Origin: JAAYXE01 sp964391195
GTDB lineage: Bacteria > Chloroflexota > Anaerolineae > Anaerolineales > UBA4823
Reading direction: 5' to 3'
Length of the DNA: 64,000 nt
Assembly (NCBI GenBank): GCA_964391195.1
Contig: CAYMLG010000007.1
Location: 53,326 to 117,325 of the forward strand
Within the stretch, counting starts at the first letter, position 1, and each line of letters opens with the position of its first letter. The notes beneath the pieces were generated by a model that saw nothing but the letters and a program-made list of their open reading frames with translations, searched no databases and was not told the DNA's origin. Position numbers and translations under genes: made by a program. Shown here in pieces: positions 48,306 through 58,960 of the stretch.

Positions 48306-49397
48306 CTAAATCTCTTCTTCTATCTCGCTGTCGTCGTCGCCATCCACGCCGCCGCCAAAGGGGATAGACATCTCGCCGCTAAGGGCCTGCTGGCGGACAG
48401 CCGCTTCGATCTCGTCTGCCAGATCGGTGTTTTGCCGCAGATAATCCTTGGCGTTCTCCCGGCCCTGGCCGAGGCGCAGGTCGCCGTAGGAGTAGAAGGA
48501 ACCGCGCTTGGTAACGATATCCAGAGTGGTAGCGAGGTCGAGCAAATCACCGGCTTTGGAGATCCCTTCGTTGTACATGATATCGAATTCGGCGGTGCGG
48601 AAGGGAGCGGCGACTTTGTTCTTGACCACGCGCACTCGGGTGCGGCTGCCGATGATCTCCGGCCCGAGCTTGATCGATTGGATGCGGCGGACGTCCAGCC
48701 GGACGGAGGCATAGAACTTGAGGGCCATCCCGCCGGTAGTGGTTTCGGGGTTGCCGAACATAACGCCGATCTTCTGGCGCAGTTGGTTAGTGAATACCAC
48801 GGCGGTGTTGGTCTGCTTGATGGCTCCGGAGAGCTTCCGCAGGGCCTGAGACATCAGCCGGGCCTGCATACCCATCGGCGAGTCGCCCATGTCGCCTTCG
48901 ATCTCAGCCCGAGGGACGAGAGCGGCGACGGAGTCGATGATAATGACATCAACCGCGCCGGAGCGCACCAGGGTTTCGGTGATTTCCAATGCCTGCTCGC
49001 CGGTATCGGGCTGCGAGATGAGCAGGCTCTCCACGTCCACACCACAGCGGGCGGCGTACACCGGGTCGAGGGCGTGCTCCATATCGACGAAGGCGCAGGT
49101 GCCGCCGAGCTTTTGCGCTTCGGCCACGATATGCTGGCAGATGGTGGTCTTTCCAGAGGATTCCGGGCCGTAGATCTCGGTGATCCGGCCGCGGGGGACG
49201 CCGCCCACGCCCAGCGCAATGTCCAGGGATAGGGCGCCGGTTGGGATTGCTTCGACGATCATTTGGTGGGCTTCGCCCAGGCGCATAATGGCGCCATCGC
49301 CGTAGCGTTTGGTAATATCGCCCAGGGCCTTGTCCAGCGCCTGCTGGCGGTTACCATCGATTTCGGTTGCGGGAGGGGGTGAACTTCTTCGGGCCAT
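48306..49397 (-). CDS. recA: Recombinase RecA
   Basis: A 363-residue strand-exchange ATPase for homologous recombination and SOS induction. Motifs are Walker A EIYGPESSGKTTICQH, FVDMEHALDPVYAARCGVDV, Walker B VDVIIIDSVAALVPRAEIEG, the L1 loop MGMQARLMSQALRKLSGAI and the L2/signature region TNQLRQKIGVMFGNPETTTG. The C-terminus is acidic. ATG at 49397 and TTG at 49400 are both possible; AGGAGACCACAA is better spaced for the TTG. The promoter at 49548-49575 carries a GAAC-N4-GTGC box shared with the uvrB operon. Confidence 0.98.
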   Translation of the reverse strand: MARRSSPPPATEIDGNRQQALDKALGDITKRYGDGAIMRLGEAHQMIVEAIPTGALSLDIALGVGGVPRGRITEIYGPESSGKTTICQHIVAEAQKLGGTCAFVDMEHALDPVYAARCGVDVESLLISQPDTGEQALEITETLVRSGAVDVIIIDSVAALVPRAEIEGDMGDSPMGMQARLMSQALRKLSGAIKQTNTAVVFTNQLRQKIGVMFGNPETTTGGMALKFYASVRLDVRRIQSIKLGPEIIGSRTRVRVVKNKVAAPFRTAEFDIMYNEGISKAGDLLDLATTLDIVTKRGSFYSYGDLRLGQGRENAKDYLRQNTDLADEIEAAVRQQALSGEMSIPFGGGVDGDDDSEIEEEI

Positions 49398-49547
49398 CAA
49401 TTGTGGTCTCCTATCGTTTTACTGTGCGAAGAGTTGCCAGTCTAAGGGTTATTTTAATCTGATAAGCGGAGTCCTGTGGATTAGAAAACGGCCAGAACCC
49501 CGCTCTCCTGTATTACATTGTAAAACTTGCATATACATTGTCTGCAC

Positions 49548-49575
49548 AGTATAGCACAAGCGTTCTGATTGTCAA
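49548..49575 (-). promoter_or_regulatory. recA promoter with putative SOS box
   Basis: On the minus strand TTGACA (49570-49575), a 16-nt spacer and TATACT (49548-49553). The spacer contains AGAAC-GCTT-GTGC (49554-49566), matching the box at 34727-34739. It resembles the Gram-positive-type LexA site GAAC-N4-GTTC with one right-half change. The leader is about 145 nt. Confidence 0.75.
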
Positions 49576-49651
49576 GGGCCGGACGAAACGGTGTGTGCGC
49601 GCATAACTTGCCAGCAGACCTGACAACATTTGCCTGTACACGGAACGGGGC

Positions 49652-50952
49652 TTATGGAAGGGAGGCGGCAGCCGCCTCTGGGGGGACAAAATCAGCGCCG
49701 GGAGCGGGCGGGAGATCCAGCTTGAAACCGCGCATGCCATGAAAGGTGAAGTAGGTGATCATCCCTGGGTTGATCTGCAAGTCTTGATTGTAAACGCTGC
49801 CGTTGTAGCTAATCCAGATCTCATAGTTCCCGGCGGGCAGGTCACCAATGGCCACGTTTTCCCGGTAGTAAGGGTCACTGTTCGTGGAGCCTGCGCCGTA
49901 GGTCTTCACATCCCAATTCTGGCCGGTATCCCGGTTATGGATCTCGATATTCTGGGAGGGGAGCAGATCCCCGGAACTGTCGGTCACCCGCCCAACCAGC
50001 ACCCCCCAGCCCTGGGGCGGGGCTAACCACAATTCGGGGTTGCGCGAGCCGTAGAAATTGTTCTTCGTCAGGCGGACTTCAAAATGCAAGTGGACGCCGG
50101 TGACCTTGCCGGTGTCGCCCACCAGGCCGATGACATCGCCGCCCTCCACATGCTGTCCCGGAGCCACCAGGACTTCGTCCATGTGTCCGTACACGGTGTA
50201 CAGTTTTTGTCCCTGGTAGCCGAAATCGTGCTTGATCGCTACCGCCAGGCCGTAGGGATCGTCCGCCGCGTCCGAAGACAGGTAGTAAAGGCCGTTGCCG
50301 GCCCAGGTTACTCTGCCGGGTCCTGCGGCCAGGACGGGGGTGCCGCGCGGCGCCGGGATATCAATCCCGGTGTGGACGACCCCGGGGAAGAAGATGCCGC
50401 CGTAGCGATAATCGGCGAGCGGCCAGTTAATCTCGTCGGCTGCGATGGGGCGAGCGAAGAAGAAATGGTCGTACTGGGTAGGCGCCCAGGGGGTGGGGTA
50501 GAGTGGGGGCCGCCAGGCGGAAACCGGGGCCGGTTTGGGGGTGGGAAAGACGAACCGCAGCGGATCGGGTTGAGGGGTGGGCGGCTGGGCCGGCCGCTCC
50601 ACGGCTTCAAGCCCGGGCTGCGGCGCCTGCTCGAGGACAGCCGGCTCACCCTGGAACTCCGGTAGTACGGCGGTCGCCTGCGCGGCCGGCAGGGTGAGGG
50701 TGGCCGGAAGCGTAGCTCCCGCCGGCAGCGNNNNNNNNNNNNNNNNNNNNNNNNNNNNNNNNNNNNNNNNNNNNNNNNNNNNNNNNNNNNNNNNNNNNNN
50801 NNNNNNNNNNNNNNNNNNNNNNNNNNNNNNGCCTGCGCGGCCGGCAGGGTGAGGGTGGCCGGAAGCGTAGCTCCCGCCGGCAGCGCTGGCAGCACAGGGG
50901 CGCAGGCGGGCAGGAACAGGGCGAGCAGGGAGAGGAGAGTGCGAGGCTTCAT
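49652..50952 (-). CDS. M23-family peptidase lipoprotein, interrupted by a false assembly gap
   Basis: An exported zinc metallopeptidase that cleaves peptidoglycan crosslinks. The N-terminus MKPRTLLSLLALFLPACAPV gives a lipobox. Removing the 100 N and one 55-nt duplicate joins ...LTLPAAQ to ATAVLPEFQGEPAV in frame, giving a 381-residue protein. The M23 domain shows PGVVHTGIDIPAPRGTPVLA, AAGPGRVTWAGNG, YGHMDEVLV and VTGVHLHFEVRL, all zinc or catalytic positions. A carboxypeptidase-regulatory-like beta domain follows (GRVTDSSGDLLPSQNIEIHN). It lies 21 nt after the beta-propeller gene. Confidence 0.88.
50731..50830. other. 100-N scaffold gap with 55-nt duplicated flank
   Basis: The 55 nt at 50676-50730 are repeated exactly at 50831-50885. 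The contigs overlap, and the N run adds 155 false bases that shift the reading frame of the M23 gene. Confidence 0.92.
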
Positions 50953-50973
50953 GTTCATCCCGCCTGGAGTGGA

Positions 50974-53007
50974 TCAGGGGGTCGCGGTGAGGGAGGGGGT
51001 GGGTGTAGGGCTAGAGGTGGGGCTTGGACGCGGGGTGCGTGTAGGTGTAGGGGTGCGGCTCGGGCGCGGGGTGGCGCTCGGGATTTGCGTGGGCGTCGCG
51101 ACCGTGGGGGTGACCAGGGCCTCCGGCGGGTACAGTTGGAGCATGGCCTCCTTCCAGTCCAGCCCATCGCTCAAGACGAATTCATTGAATCGCGTGGTGA
51201 GGTAAGCCGAGCGCCAGGTGTTGAGGGCCGGCACCCGTTCCCAGTTATAGGCAGCAGCCAGCTCGGTCAAATCCAGCCAGTAGCCGGCAGGGATGGATGG
51301 CTGCAGAGCGCCGCCCTGCTCGTAATAGCGGGGGTTGCCGCTGGCCCGGGCGCTGAAATCCCAGGGGAGATCGTGCAGCGGTTCTCCCTGCGTGCCGTCC
51401 TGGAACCGGGTCCGCAGGTACACCCGCCAATAGGTTTCGGCCCCAAAATCCTGGCGGACGACGACCAACCAACCGGCATTCATGGGCAGTGAGTTGAAGG
51501 CGATGGCACGGCCGGTGTATAACCAGTCCTCCTTCATCCCCGGCAAAAGGGAGGAGGTGACCGGGACAAAAGCATTCTCGAGGGAGGCGAGAAAATCCCA
51601 ACCGGCGCGCTGTGAAATCGCCTGGCGCAGAGCAACGAAAGCCTCATCGACCAGATCGTTCAGGTAAGCGTTCGGCGCTTCTACATCCTCCAGCGGGACG
51701 ACCCGTTGGCGCCCGTTGGGGACGTCGGGCATGGGGGTGAGGGCCGGCGCCCAAAGGGCAGGTGGGTCGCCACCGGCTGCCTGGCTGTAGGCATCGAGAA
51801 TGGAGGCGGGCAGCGCGTGCGCTCCCCAGGTGATGCCACGCAGGCTGCCGCTGAGGGGCAGGGGCGGCAGGAAGATGCCCTGGGTCTCCAGTTCGAAGCC
51901 GGTTAGATACGTCCGGTTTGGGGTGACCAGGTTGGTGAGCAGCGCTTTCCCGTCCGGACTCCAAACCGGCCAACCGCCGCCACCCAACGAGTACGGGCGG
52001 ACCCGGCTCTCGGCCGATGGATTGAACGGCCAGACGACAACCGATTGGACCCCTTCGCCGGTTTCGCTGCTCCAGGCCAGATAGCCGCCGTCCGCCGACC
52101 AGGCCGGATGGCGCTCGACGCTGCTGCTGTTCTGGCTGAGGTTGCGGAAGCGGTCATCGACCTGATCCAGGTCTGCCAGCCAGAGCTCATTTTCGCCGGT
52201 GCGATTGGAGATGAAGGCGATCAGCCGTCCGTGCGGTGACCAGGCGGGTGAGAAATCGGCCGCAGGGTCATCAGTGAGACGGATGGGTTCCTGGCTGCCA
52301 TCCAGGGGGCGGATGAAGAGATCCAGGTTGCCTTCTGTAATACCGCCGGTAGTATCGCCGGTATTACCGCCGGTATCGGTCGCCTGGTAGCTCTCATACA
52401 CTAACCACAGCCCATCCGGCGAAAAGGATGGGCTGGCCTCGTACTCGGGCGTGTCGGTGAGCTGGGTGATCTGCCCGGTGGCGAGGTGCATCAGGTACAG
52501 ATCCCAATACCCGCCCCTGTTGGAGGCGAATGCCAAATGGGTGCCGTCCGGGCTGATCGCCGGGGTGATGTCATCCCAGGCGCCGTTGGTCAGCCGGGTG
52601 AAAGGCTGGCTGAAGGGATGGTAAGCGAAGAGATGGCTGTAGCCGGCTTCGATTGCCGAGACGACGATCAGGCCCTGCTCCCACGATGATCCCGAGGCCG
52701 GGGTGGGGGGATGGGTGGGCGGTTCGTAAGGCGGTGGGGAAGGGGTTTCAGCGGTGGGAATTGAGCCCGCCTTGTCCGTTGGTGTAGGGCTGGCGGTGGG
52801 CAGGGTTAGCGAGGATGCAGCGGCATTGAGCCCGGCTGCGGAGGAGACCTGAGACGAGCCGAGACGCCCCAGGGCCCGGAAGTGCTCCTGAATCATCGGC
52901 CAATACAGGACGGCGGAGAGCACCAGGAGGCCGGCCAACAGCACCAGCAGTGTCCGGCGAGTCCAGCATAGCAGGGAGCGAAGAGAGAAAGGTGGTCGAT
53001 TCTTCAT
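50974..53007 (-). CDS. Membrane-anchored TolB-like beta-propeller protein
   Basis: A 677-residue protein with one N-terminal helix (about residues 17-38), a Thr/Pro linker, then PD40/WD40-like TolB repeats: DDITPAISPDGTHLAFASNR, YEASPSFSPDGLWLVYESYQ, DFSPAWSPHGRLIAFISNRT, ERHPAWSADGGYLAWSSETG and GWPVWSPDGKALL. The C-terminal half has no repeat I recognise and resembles a substrate- or carbohydrate-binding region; the last 45 residues are a Thr/Pro tail. I chose ATG 53007 since it opens with the positively charged helix (MKNRPPFSLRSLLCWTRRTL). It is co-transcribed with the M23 peptidase. Confidence 0.82.
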   Translation of the reverse strand: MKNRPPFSLRSLLCWTRRTLLVLLAGLLVLSAVLYWPMIQEHFRALGRLGSSQVSSAAGLNAAASSLTLPTASPTPTDKAGSIPTAETPSPPPYEPPTHPPTPASGSSWEQGLIVVSAIEAGYSHLFAYHPFSQPFTRLTNGAWDDITPAISPDGTHLAFASNRGGYWDLYLMHLATGQITQLTDTPEYEASPSFSPDGLWLVYESYQATDTGGNTGDTTGGITEGNLDLFIRPLDGSQEPIRLTDDPAADFSPAWSPHGRLIAFISNRTGENELWLADLDQVDDRFRNLSQNSSSVERHPAWSADGGYLAWSSETGEGVQSVVVWPFNPSAESRVRPYSLGGGGWPVWSPDGKALLTNLVTPNRTYLTGFELETQGIFLPPLPLSGSLRGITWGAHALPASILDAYSQAAGGDPPALWAPALTPMPDVPNGRQRVVPLEDVEAPNAYLNDLVDEAFVALRQAISQRAGWDFLASLENAFVPVTSSLLPGMKEDWLYTGRAIAFNSLPMNAGWLVVVRQDFGAETYWRVYLRTRFQDGTQGEPLHDLPWDFSARASGNPRYYEQGGALQPSIPAGYWLDLTELAAAYNWERVPALNTWRSAYLTTRFNEFVLSDGLDWKEAMLQLYPPEALVTPTVATPTQIPSATPRPSRTPTPTRTPRPSPTSSPTPTPSLTATP

Positions 53008-53219
53008 GGGAGCCAGGTTAATTAAACCATCACTCCGCCGGAATCGAGCCTTCACTTACAAAAGTGAAACCGATCAGAGAATAAATTCTCAATATTTGAT
53101 GAAAACGATCGACTTTTGGGCCGGCGAGACCGGGAAACGCTGTGCGCCCAGCCGCGCTACGCCGGGCTAAAATCGTGGAGCTGCGCCTTGTTCGGGGAGA
53201 AACGTGGGCACAGCCCCGG

Positions 53220-55016
53220 CTATTCTTCGAACCCGGACCGGTACAGGTGATAGTAGTAGCCCTGGTTGGCGAGCAGTTCGGTGTGAGCGCCCTGTTCGAC
53301 GATGCGCCCATCTTCGATGACCACAATCCGGTCGGCGTTGGTCACCGTGGACAGCCGGTGAGCGATAACGAACGCGGTTCGGCCGGCCAGGATCCGCTTC
53401 AGCGCCCTCTGGATCAGCCGTTCGGTCTGAGTGTCCACGCTGGAGGTGGCTTCGTCGAGGATCAGGATGCGCGGGTTGGCCAGCAGGGCGCGGGCGAAGG
53501 AGATGAGCTGTCGCTGGCCCACGGAGAGCACGACGCCGCCCTCTTCGACCGGGGTATGGTAGCCTTTCTCCAGGCGTTGGATGAACTCATCCGCCCCGAC
53601 AGCCTCGGCCGCCGCCCGGATCTCTTCCATGCTCGCCTCCAGGCGGCCGAAGCGGATATTCTCCTCCACCGTGCCGCTGAACAGGAAAGGGTCCTGCAGC
53701 ACGATGCCCATCTGGCTGCGCAGACTGTGCTGGGCCACCTGGCGCAGGTCGTAGCCGTCGATCAGCACCCGGCCGCGGACCGGATCGTGAAAGCGGCTGA
53801 TGAGCTTGACGATGGTGGTCTTTCCAGCGCCGGTCTTGCCCACCAGGGCGACGGTTTCGCCCGGCCGGACGTGCAGGTTCACATCTTGCAGCACCGGGGT
53901 CGGGTCGTCTGCGTAGTGGAAGGAGACGTCTTCGAAGACCACCTCGCCCCGGATTTGAGGCAGGTCCACCGCGTCCGGCGTATCCTGCACTTCGACCGGG
54001 GTGTCCAGCAAAGCCAGGATGCGCTCCCCGCCCGCCATCGTCGACTGGAAAGAATCGTAGCGGCGGCTCAGATCGCGGATCGGTTCGAAGAAGCGGTCGA
54101 TGTACAGCACGAAAGCGACCAGGACTCCAGGGGTGATCGGCCCCGCCTCCCCGGTCCATTCTCCCAGCACGGCCGCGCCGCCGATCCACACCACCAGGGT
54201 CGTGGCCAGGGCGCCGAGGAACTCGATGGAAGCGGGGAATGAGGCGGCAACCCGGGCGGCTCGCAGGTTGGCGTCCAGGTTGTTGCGGTTGACGACCTCG
54301 CGGTAGGTGTTGTAATTGACCTCTTGCCTCGAGAAGGCCTGCACCACCCGCACGCCGTTGATATTCTCGGCCAGGACCGAGTTGACCCAACTGATGGCGC
54401 GGCGGACCTGGCGATAGTTTTCGCGGGCCCGCTTCCGGAAGACGATGGTAACGCCGACCATCAGGGGCAGGACGGCGAATGTGAGCAAAGTGAGGCGCAC
54501 GTTCATCGCCAGCATCGCCAGCAAGATCCCGAAGAGGGTGAAGATGTCACGGAAAATGGCCAGCACCGCCCAGGTGATAAATTCGCGCAGCACGCCGACA
54601 TCGTTGATCACACGGGTGATGACCCGGCCCACACTGAACCGCGAGTAAAAGCTGAGTGACAGGCGCTGCAGGTGTTCAAACAGGCGGCTCCGCAGATCGT
54701 AGATAAAGCCCTGGCCGGCGCGGGCCATGATGTTCACCCGCAAGTAGGTCGAGAGCCATTGGGCTCCGGCAGCCAGCAGGTAGAGCAGGACGGCTTGCTG
54801 CAGGGCCGGCAGCGAACGGCCGCGCACACCGGCGTCGATGGCCAGTTTGACCAGGTATGGCCCGGCGACCGAAGCCCCAGAGGCGACAAGCATCAATAGC
54901 AGCGAAACCAGCAGTTGCCAGCGGTAGGGGCGCGCGAATTCGATCAGACGCCGCGCCACGCGCGGGTCGTACCCCTTCATGAAGACTTCATCGGCCTGGG
55001 GAGGAGGCTGGACCAT
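53220..55016 (-). CDS. ABC exporter half-transporter, catalytically complete subunit
   Basis: A 598-residue type IV ABC exporter: six membrane helices (about residues 30-330) fused to an ATPase. Motifs are Walker A LVGKTGAGKTTIVKL, signature VLSVGQRQLISFARALL (LSVGQ in place of LSGGQ), Walker B ILILDEATSSVD with the catalytic Glu, and the IAHRLSTV switch. AGGATAGCGCTGA precedes the ATG and overlaps the stop of the companion gene 6 nt upstream. With that gene it should form an asymmetric heterodimer like TM287/288, LmrCD or BmrCD. Substrates of such pairs are drugs, lipids or peptides; none is assigned here. Confidence 0.93.
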   Translation of the reverse strand: MVQPPPQADEVFMKGYDPRVARRLIEFARPYRWQLLVSLLLMLVASGASVAGPYLVKLAIDAGVRGRSLPALQQAVLLYLLAAGAQWLSTYLRVNIMARAGQGFIYDLRSRLFEHLQRLSLSFYSRFSVGRVITRVINDVGVLREFITWAVLAIFRDIFTLFGILLAMLAMNVRLTLLTFAVLPLMVGVTIVFRKRARENYRQVRRAISWVNSVLAENINGVRVVQAFSRQEVNYNTYREVVNRNNLDANLRAARVAASFPASIEFLGALATTLVVWIGGAAVLGEWTGEAGPITPGVLVAFVLYIDRFFEPIRDLSRRYDSFQSTMAGGERILALLDTPVEVQDTPDAVDLPQIRGEVVFEDVSFHYADDPTPVLQDVNLHVRPGETVALVGKTGAGKTTIVKLISRFHDPVRGRVLIDGYDLRQVAQHSLRSQMGIVLQDPFLFSGTVEENIRFGRLEASMEEIRAAAEAVGADEFIQRLEKGYHTPVEEGGVVLSVGQRQLISFARALLANPRILILDEATSSVDTQTERLIQRALKRILAGRTAFVIAHRLSTVTNADRIVVIEDGRIVEQGAHTELLANQGYYYHLYRSGFEE

Positions 55017-55022
55017 TCAGCG

Positions 55023-56840
<1,818 letters not shown>

Positions 56841-56843
56841 AAC

Positions 56844-57239
56844 CTATTCGATGAGGTCGAACGTAGTTTCAGCCCGATCGACAATCGTGTGAGTCTGGCG
56901 GGGCAGTTCGTCCTCGGGCTGGTCCCCCTCGGGTTCAACCGCTTGAGAATAAAACAGGATAGCCTGCAGGCTGTACCGGCCGGGCGGCGGGGCGCCGCGT
57001 AAGTGCATGGTCACTTCCATCTTGCGGGTCATCGATTCGACGATGCTCGTGCTGGCGCGCTCCTCGCCATCCGCGGCGCGGATCAGCAGTTCGGCGCTTG
57101 GCCGGCGTTGAAAAGGGTCCACTTCTAAATGCACTTTGATCCGCCGCCCGTCGGCCATGGGTTCGGCGCGCAGCAGGCGGATGCGGACTTCTTCCGGAGG
57201 GAGGGGGACTTCGCTGGGGTCCTGGAAATAAATGTCCAT
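56844..57239 (-). CDS. Hypothetical beta-rich protein upstream of ABC exporter
   Basis: A 131-residue protein beginning MDIYFQDPSEVPLPPEEVRI. It has a regular pattern of alternating strands (IKVHLEVDPFQRRPSAELLI; MEVTMHLRGAPPPGRYSLQA) and an acidic C-terminus, suggesting a single Ig-like or C2-like domain in the cytosol; there is no signal peptide. I chose ATG 57239; an in-frame upstream start would lie inside a hairpin repeat. It is first in the operon with the two exporter subunits. No family is recognised. Confidence 0.65.
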   Translation of the reverse strand: MDIYFQDPSEVPLPPEEVRIRLLRAEPMADGRRIKVHLEVDPFQRRPSAELLIRAADGEERASTSIVESMTRKMEVTMHLRGAPPPGRYSLQAILFYSQAVEPEGDQPEDELPRQTHTIVDRAETTFDLIE

Positions 57240-57247
57240 AATGTTGG

Positions 57248-57330
57248 TATCGCGATGTTTGGGGTGCGTGCGCCTTAGCCGCCCGGCCTCGTCGTCAGAC
57301 GCTGAAAGCCTCACGCACCCCGATATTCAT
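57248..57330. repeat. GC-rich hairpin element in the exporter-operon leader
   Basis: The arms GGGGTGCGTG and CACGCACCCC pair around a GC-rich centre, with a following tail GATATTCATTCCATCGCCCA. A minus-strand TATAAT at 57402-57407 places the whole element inside the transcribed leader of the exporter operon. Confidence 0.6.
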
Positions 57331-57453
57331 TCCATCGCCCACGTAGGGCCAGGGGACAGCGCCCCAGACCCTCGGTGGGCTGTTTGTGTGTTGAATAAGA
57401 TTATACCAACCGAACCCGCGTTGCGGCGCTACGGGCAGGCAAAGTTCGCCGGA

Positions 57454-58809
57454 TCAGGCGATGCGGCGGGCTTCCATGTAGTACCGTTTTTCTCGCGCTT
57501 CACCCATCGAAAAGGTCTTGCGCGGCAAAGCGCCGTTGAGGATGACGGTCTTGAAAAAGTCGTTTTTATCAAGGTTTGGCAGATAAAACCCAACTGTGTT
57601 CTCCCGAACCGACAGTTTGCAGGCGACGCACTTCCCGTGAACGTAATCGATCTTCCCCGCCTGGCCGGACCGGATCAACTCGTCGAGGAAGGGTTGTAGT
57701 GTGCCGGCTGCCAGGTTCGCAGTGGGGCGGTGGATTTCGACCGTGCCGAACCCTCGGTCCCTGACCACGCCGAAGGTCTGGGTTTCACCTTGCCCCTCTT
57801 CCACCCGCCTCATCATTTCGCAGCAATCCCGGCTCTCGGTGTAAGTAAACCCGCCGGGGAAGAAGTTCTTAAGGGCCTCGAGCAGATTGACCCGTACATC
57901 GAAGAGCACCCGGTGAATGGGCTCGAATTCCAGCCCGTCATCGTGCAGGTTCACGACTTCTACCAGGGCATAACGGGCGGGGTGGTCGGAGCCCACATGG
58001 GGCTTCATCTGCTCCCACACAGCTTTGGCGGCGGCCAAGGAATGGTTGCCGTCACCCATGGCAAAGAGCAGCACGCGTTCGAGGGGGTTGACGCCGTATT
58101 TCTGGGAGAACACCTGCGGATCGGTGAGATTTTCGAGCGCCTGGATGACCTGCGCTTCCAGGGCCGGGCTGACCACGCGGTAACCGCTCAGATGCCCGCC
58201 GTCCATCATCAGCTCGAAGTCGTAGATCTGCTCCAGCCCCTGCCCGCCCCTCGCCAGTTCGGCCAGGGGTTCGATGACCGTTCGCTCTGGATCGTCGATG
58301 AGCACCATGATGTGAGGCAGCTCGAGCTTCGCCCCCTGGCGGATTTTCATCCTGGGTGGCAGGCGGTCGATGATGGTGCCCTCGGTGGCGCGAACCAGGC
58401 TAAACGAGCCTTTGTTGTAATCGTATTTCTCAAGATCCAGGCCGAGCAATAGCCCATGGCGGGTTTTGCCGTTCACCTGGCGTTCCACGAAGATGAAATT
58501 CTCATACGGCACCAGCAGACCGCTGGCCAGGTATTCTTCCATACAGCTCTGAATGCGGCGGACACGCTCCGCCTCGTCCGGCTGTCCAAGGAAGATCTCG
58601 GGGAGGGTCAGGTGCAACGTGGAGGGGGCATCGCCAACGAACTTTGCGACTCGCTCCCAGTAATCCGGTTCTGAGGTGTACTGGTCACAGGCGACAACGG
58701 CCCACTTTTTTAGATCGATCCCCGGGCGGGGGAGGTAGACACGTGGCACCTGGACGCCGATATTCTCATTCGTGGTCAGTCTCTCTTCATGTTGAACCAA
58801 TTCAATCAT
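57454..58809 (-). CDS. DUF1015-family protein in a serine operon
   Basis: A 451-residue cytosolic protein of the DUF1015 (COG4198-like) family. Typical segments are GIDLKKWAVVACDQYTSEPD near the start, GLLLGLDLEKYDYNKGSFSL, RATEGTIIDRLPPRMKIRQG, and the box LLFAMGDGNHSLAAAKAVWE, which corresponds to the D-G-H-H-R-type box of other members. That box recalls the nucleotide-binding box of ParB/sulfiredoxin-like kinases, which include free-serine kinases. The gene lies downstream of serA and the aminotransferase on the same strand, separated by a hairpin. A role in serine metabolism is supported by context only. Confidence 0.85.
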   Translation of the reverse strand: MIELVQHEERLTTNENIGVQVPRVYLPRPGIDLKKWAVVACDQYTSEPDYWERVAKFVGDAPSTLHLTLPEIFLGQPDEAERVRRIQSCMEEYLASGLLVPYENFIFVERQVNGKTRHGLLLGLDLEKYDYNKGSFSLVRATEGTIIDRLPPRMKIRQGAKLELPHIMVLIDDPERTVIEPLAELARGGQGLEQIYDFELMMDGGHLSGYRVVSPALEAQVIQALENLTDPQVFSQKYGVNPLERVLLFAMGDGNHSLAAAKAVWEQMKPHVGSDHPARYALVEVVNLHDDGLEFEPIHRVLFDVRVNLLEALKNFFPGGFTYTESRDCCEMMRRVEEGQGETQTFGVVRDRGFGTVEIHRPTANLAAGTLQPFLDELIRSGQAGKIDYVHGKCVACKLSVRENTVGFYLPNLDKNDFFKTVILNGALPRKTFSMGEAREKRYYMEARRIA

Positions 58810-58891
58810 TTTTCGTCATCCAGTCCGCTTGAGTGGAAGGGGTTTTGAGTGAGGGGCTCCGGCCAGGCTTGTGGGGAGCAGGCCGGAGAGG

Positions 58892-58920
58892 GGGTGTTCC
58901 GGCGTCCTGCCGGAACACCC
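58892..58920 (-). terminator. Hairpin between serA and DUF1015
   Basis: Perfect 12-bp arms GGGTGTTCCGGC/GCCGGAACACCC with a 5-nt loop. There is no T-tract on the minus strand, so it may stabilise or partly stop the serA transcript. Confidence 0.65.
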
Positions 58921-58960
58921 ATTTGTGTAGACCGATTTATTATTCTGAAGGTGCCAGGAT

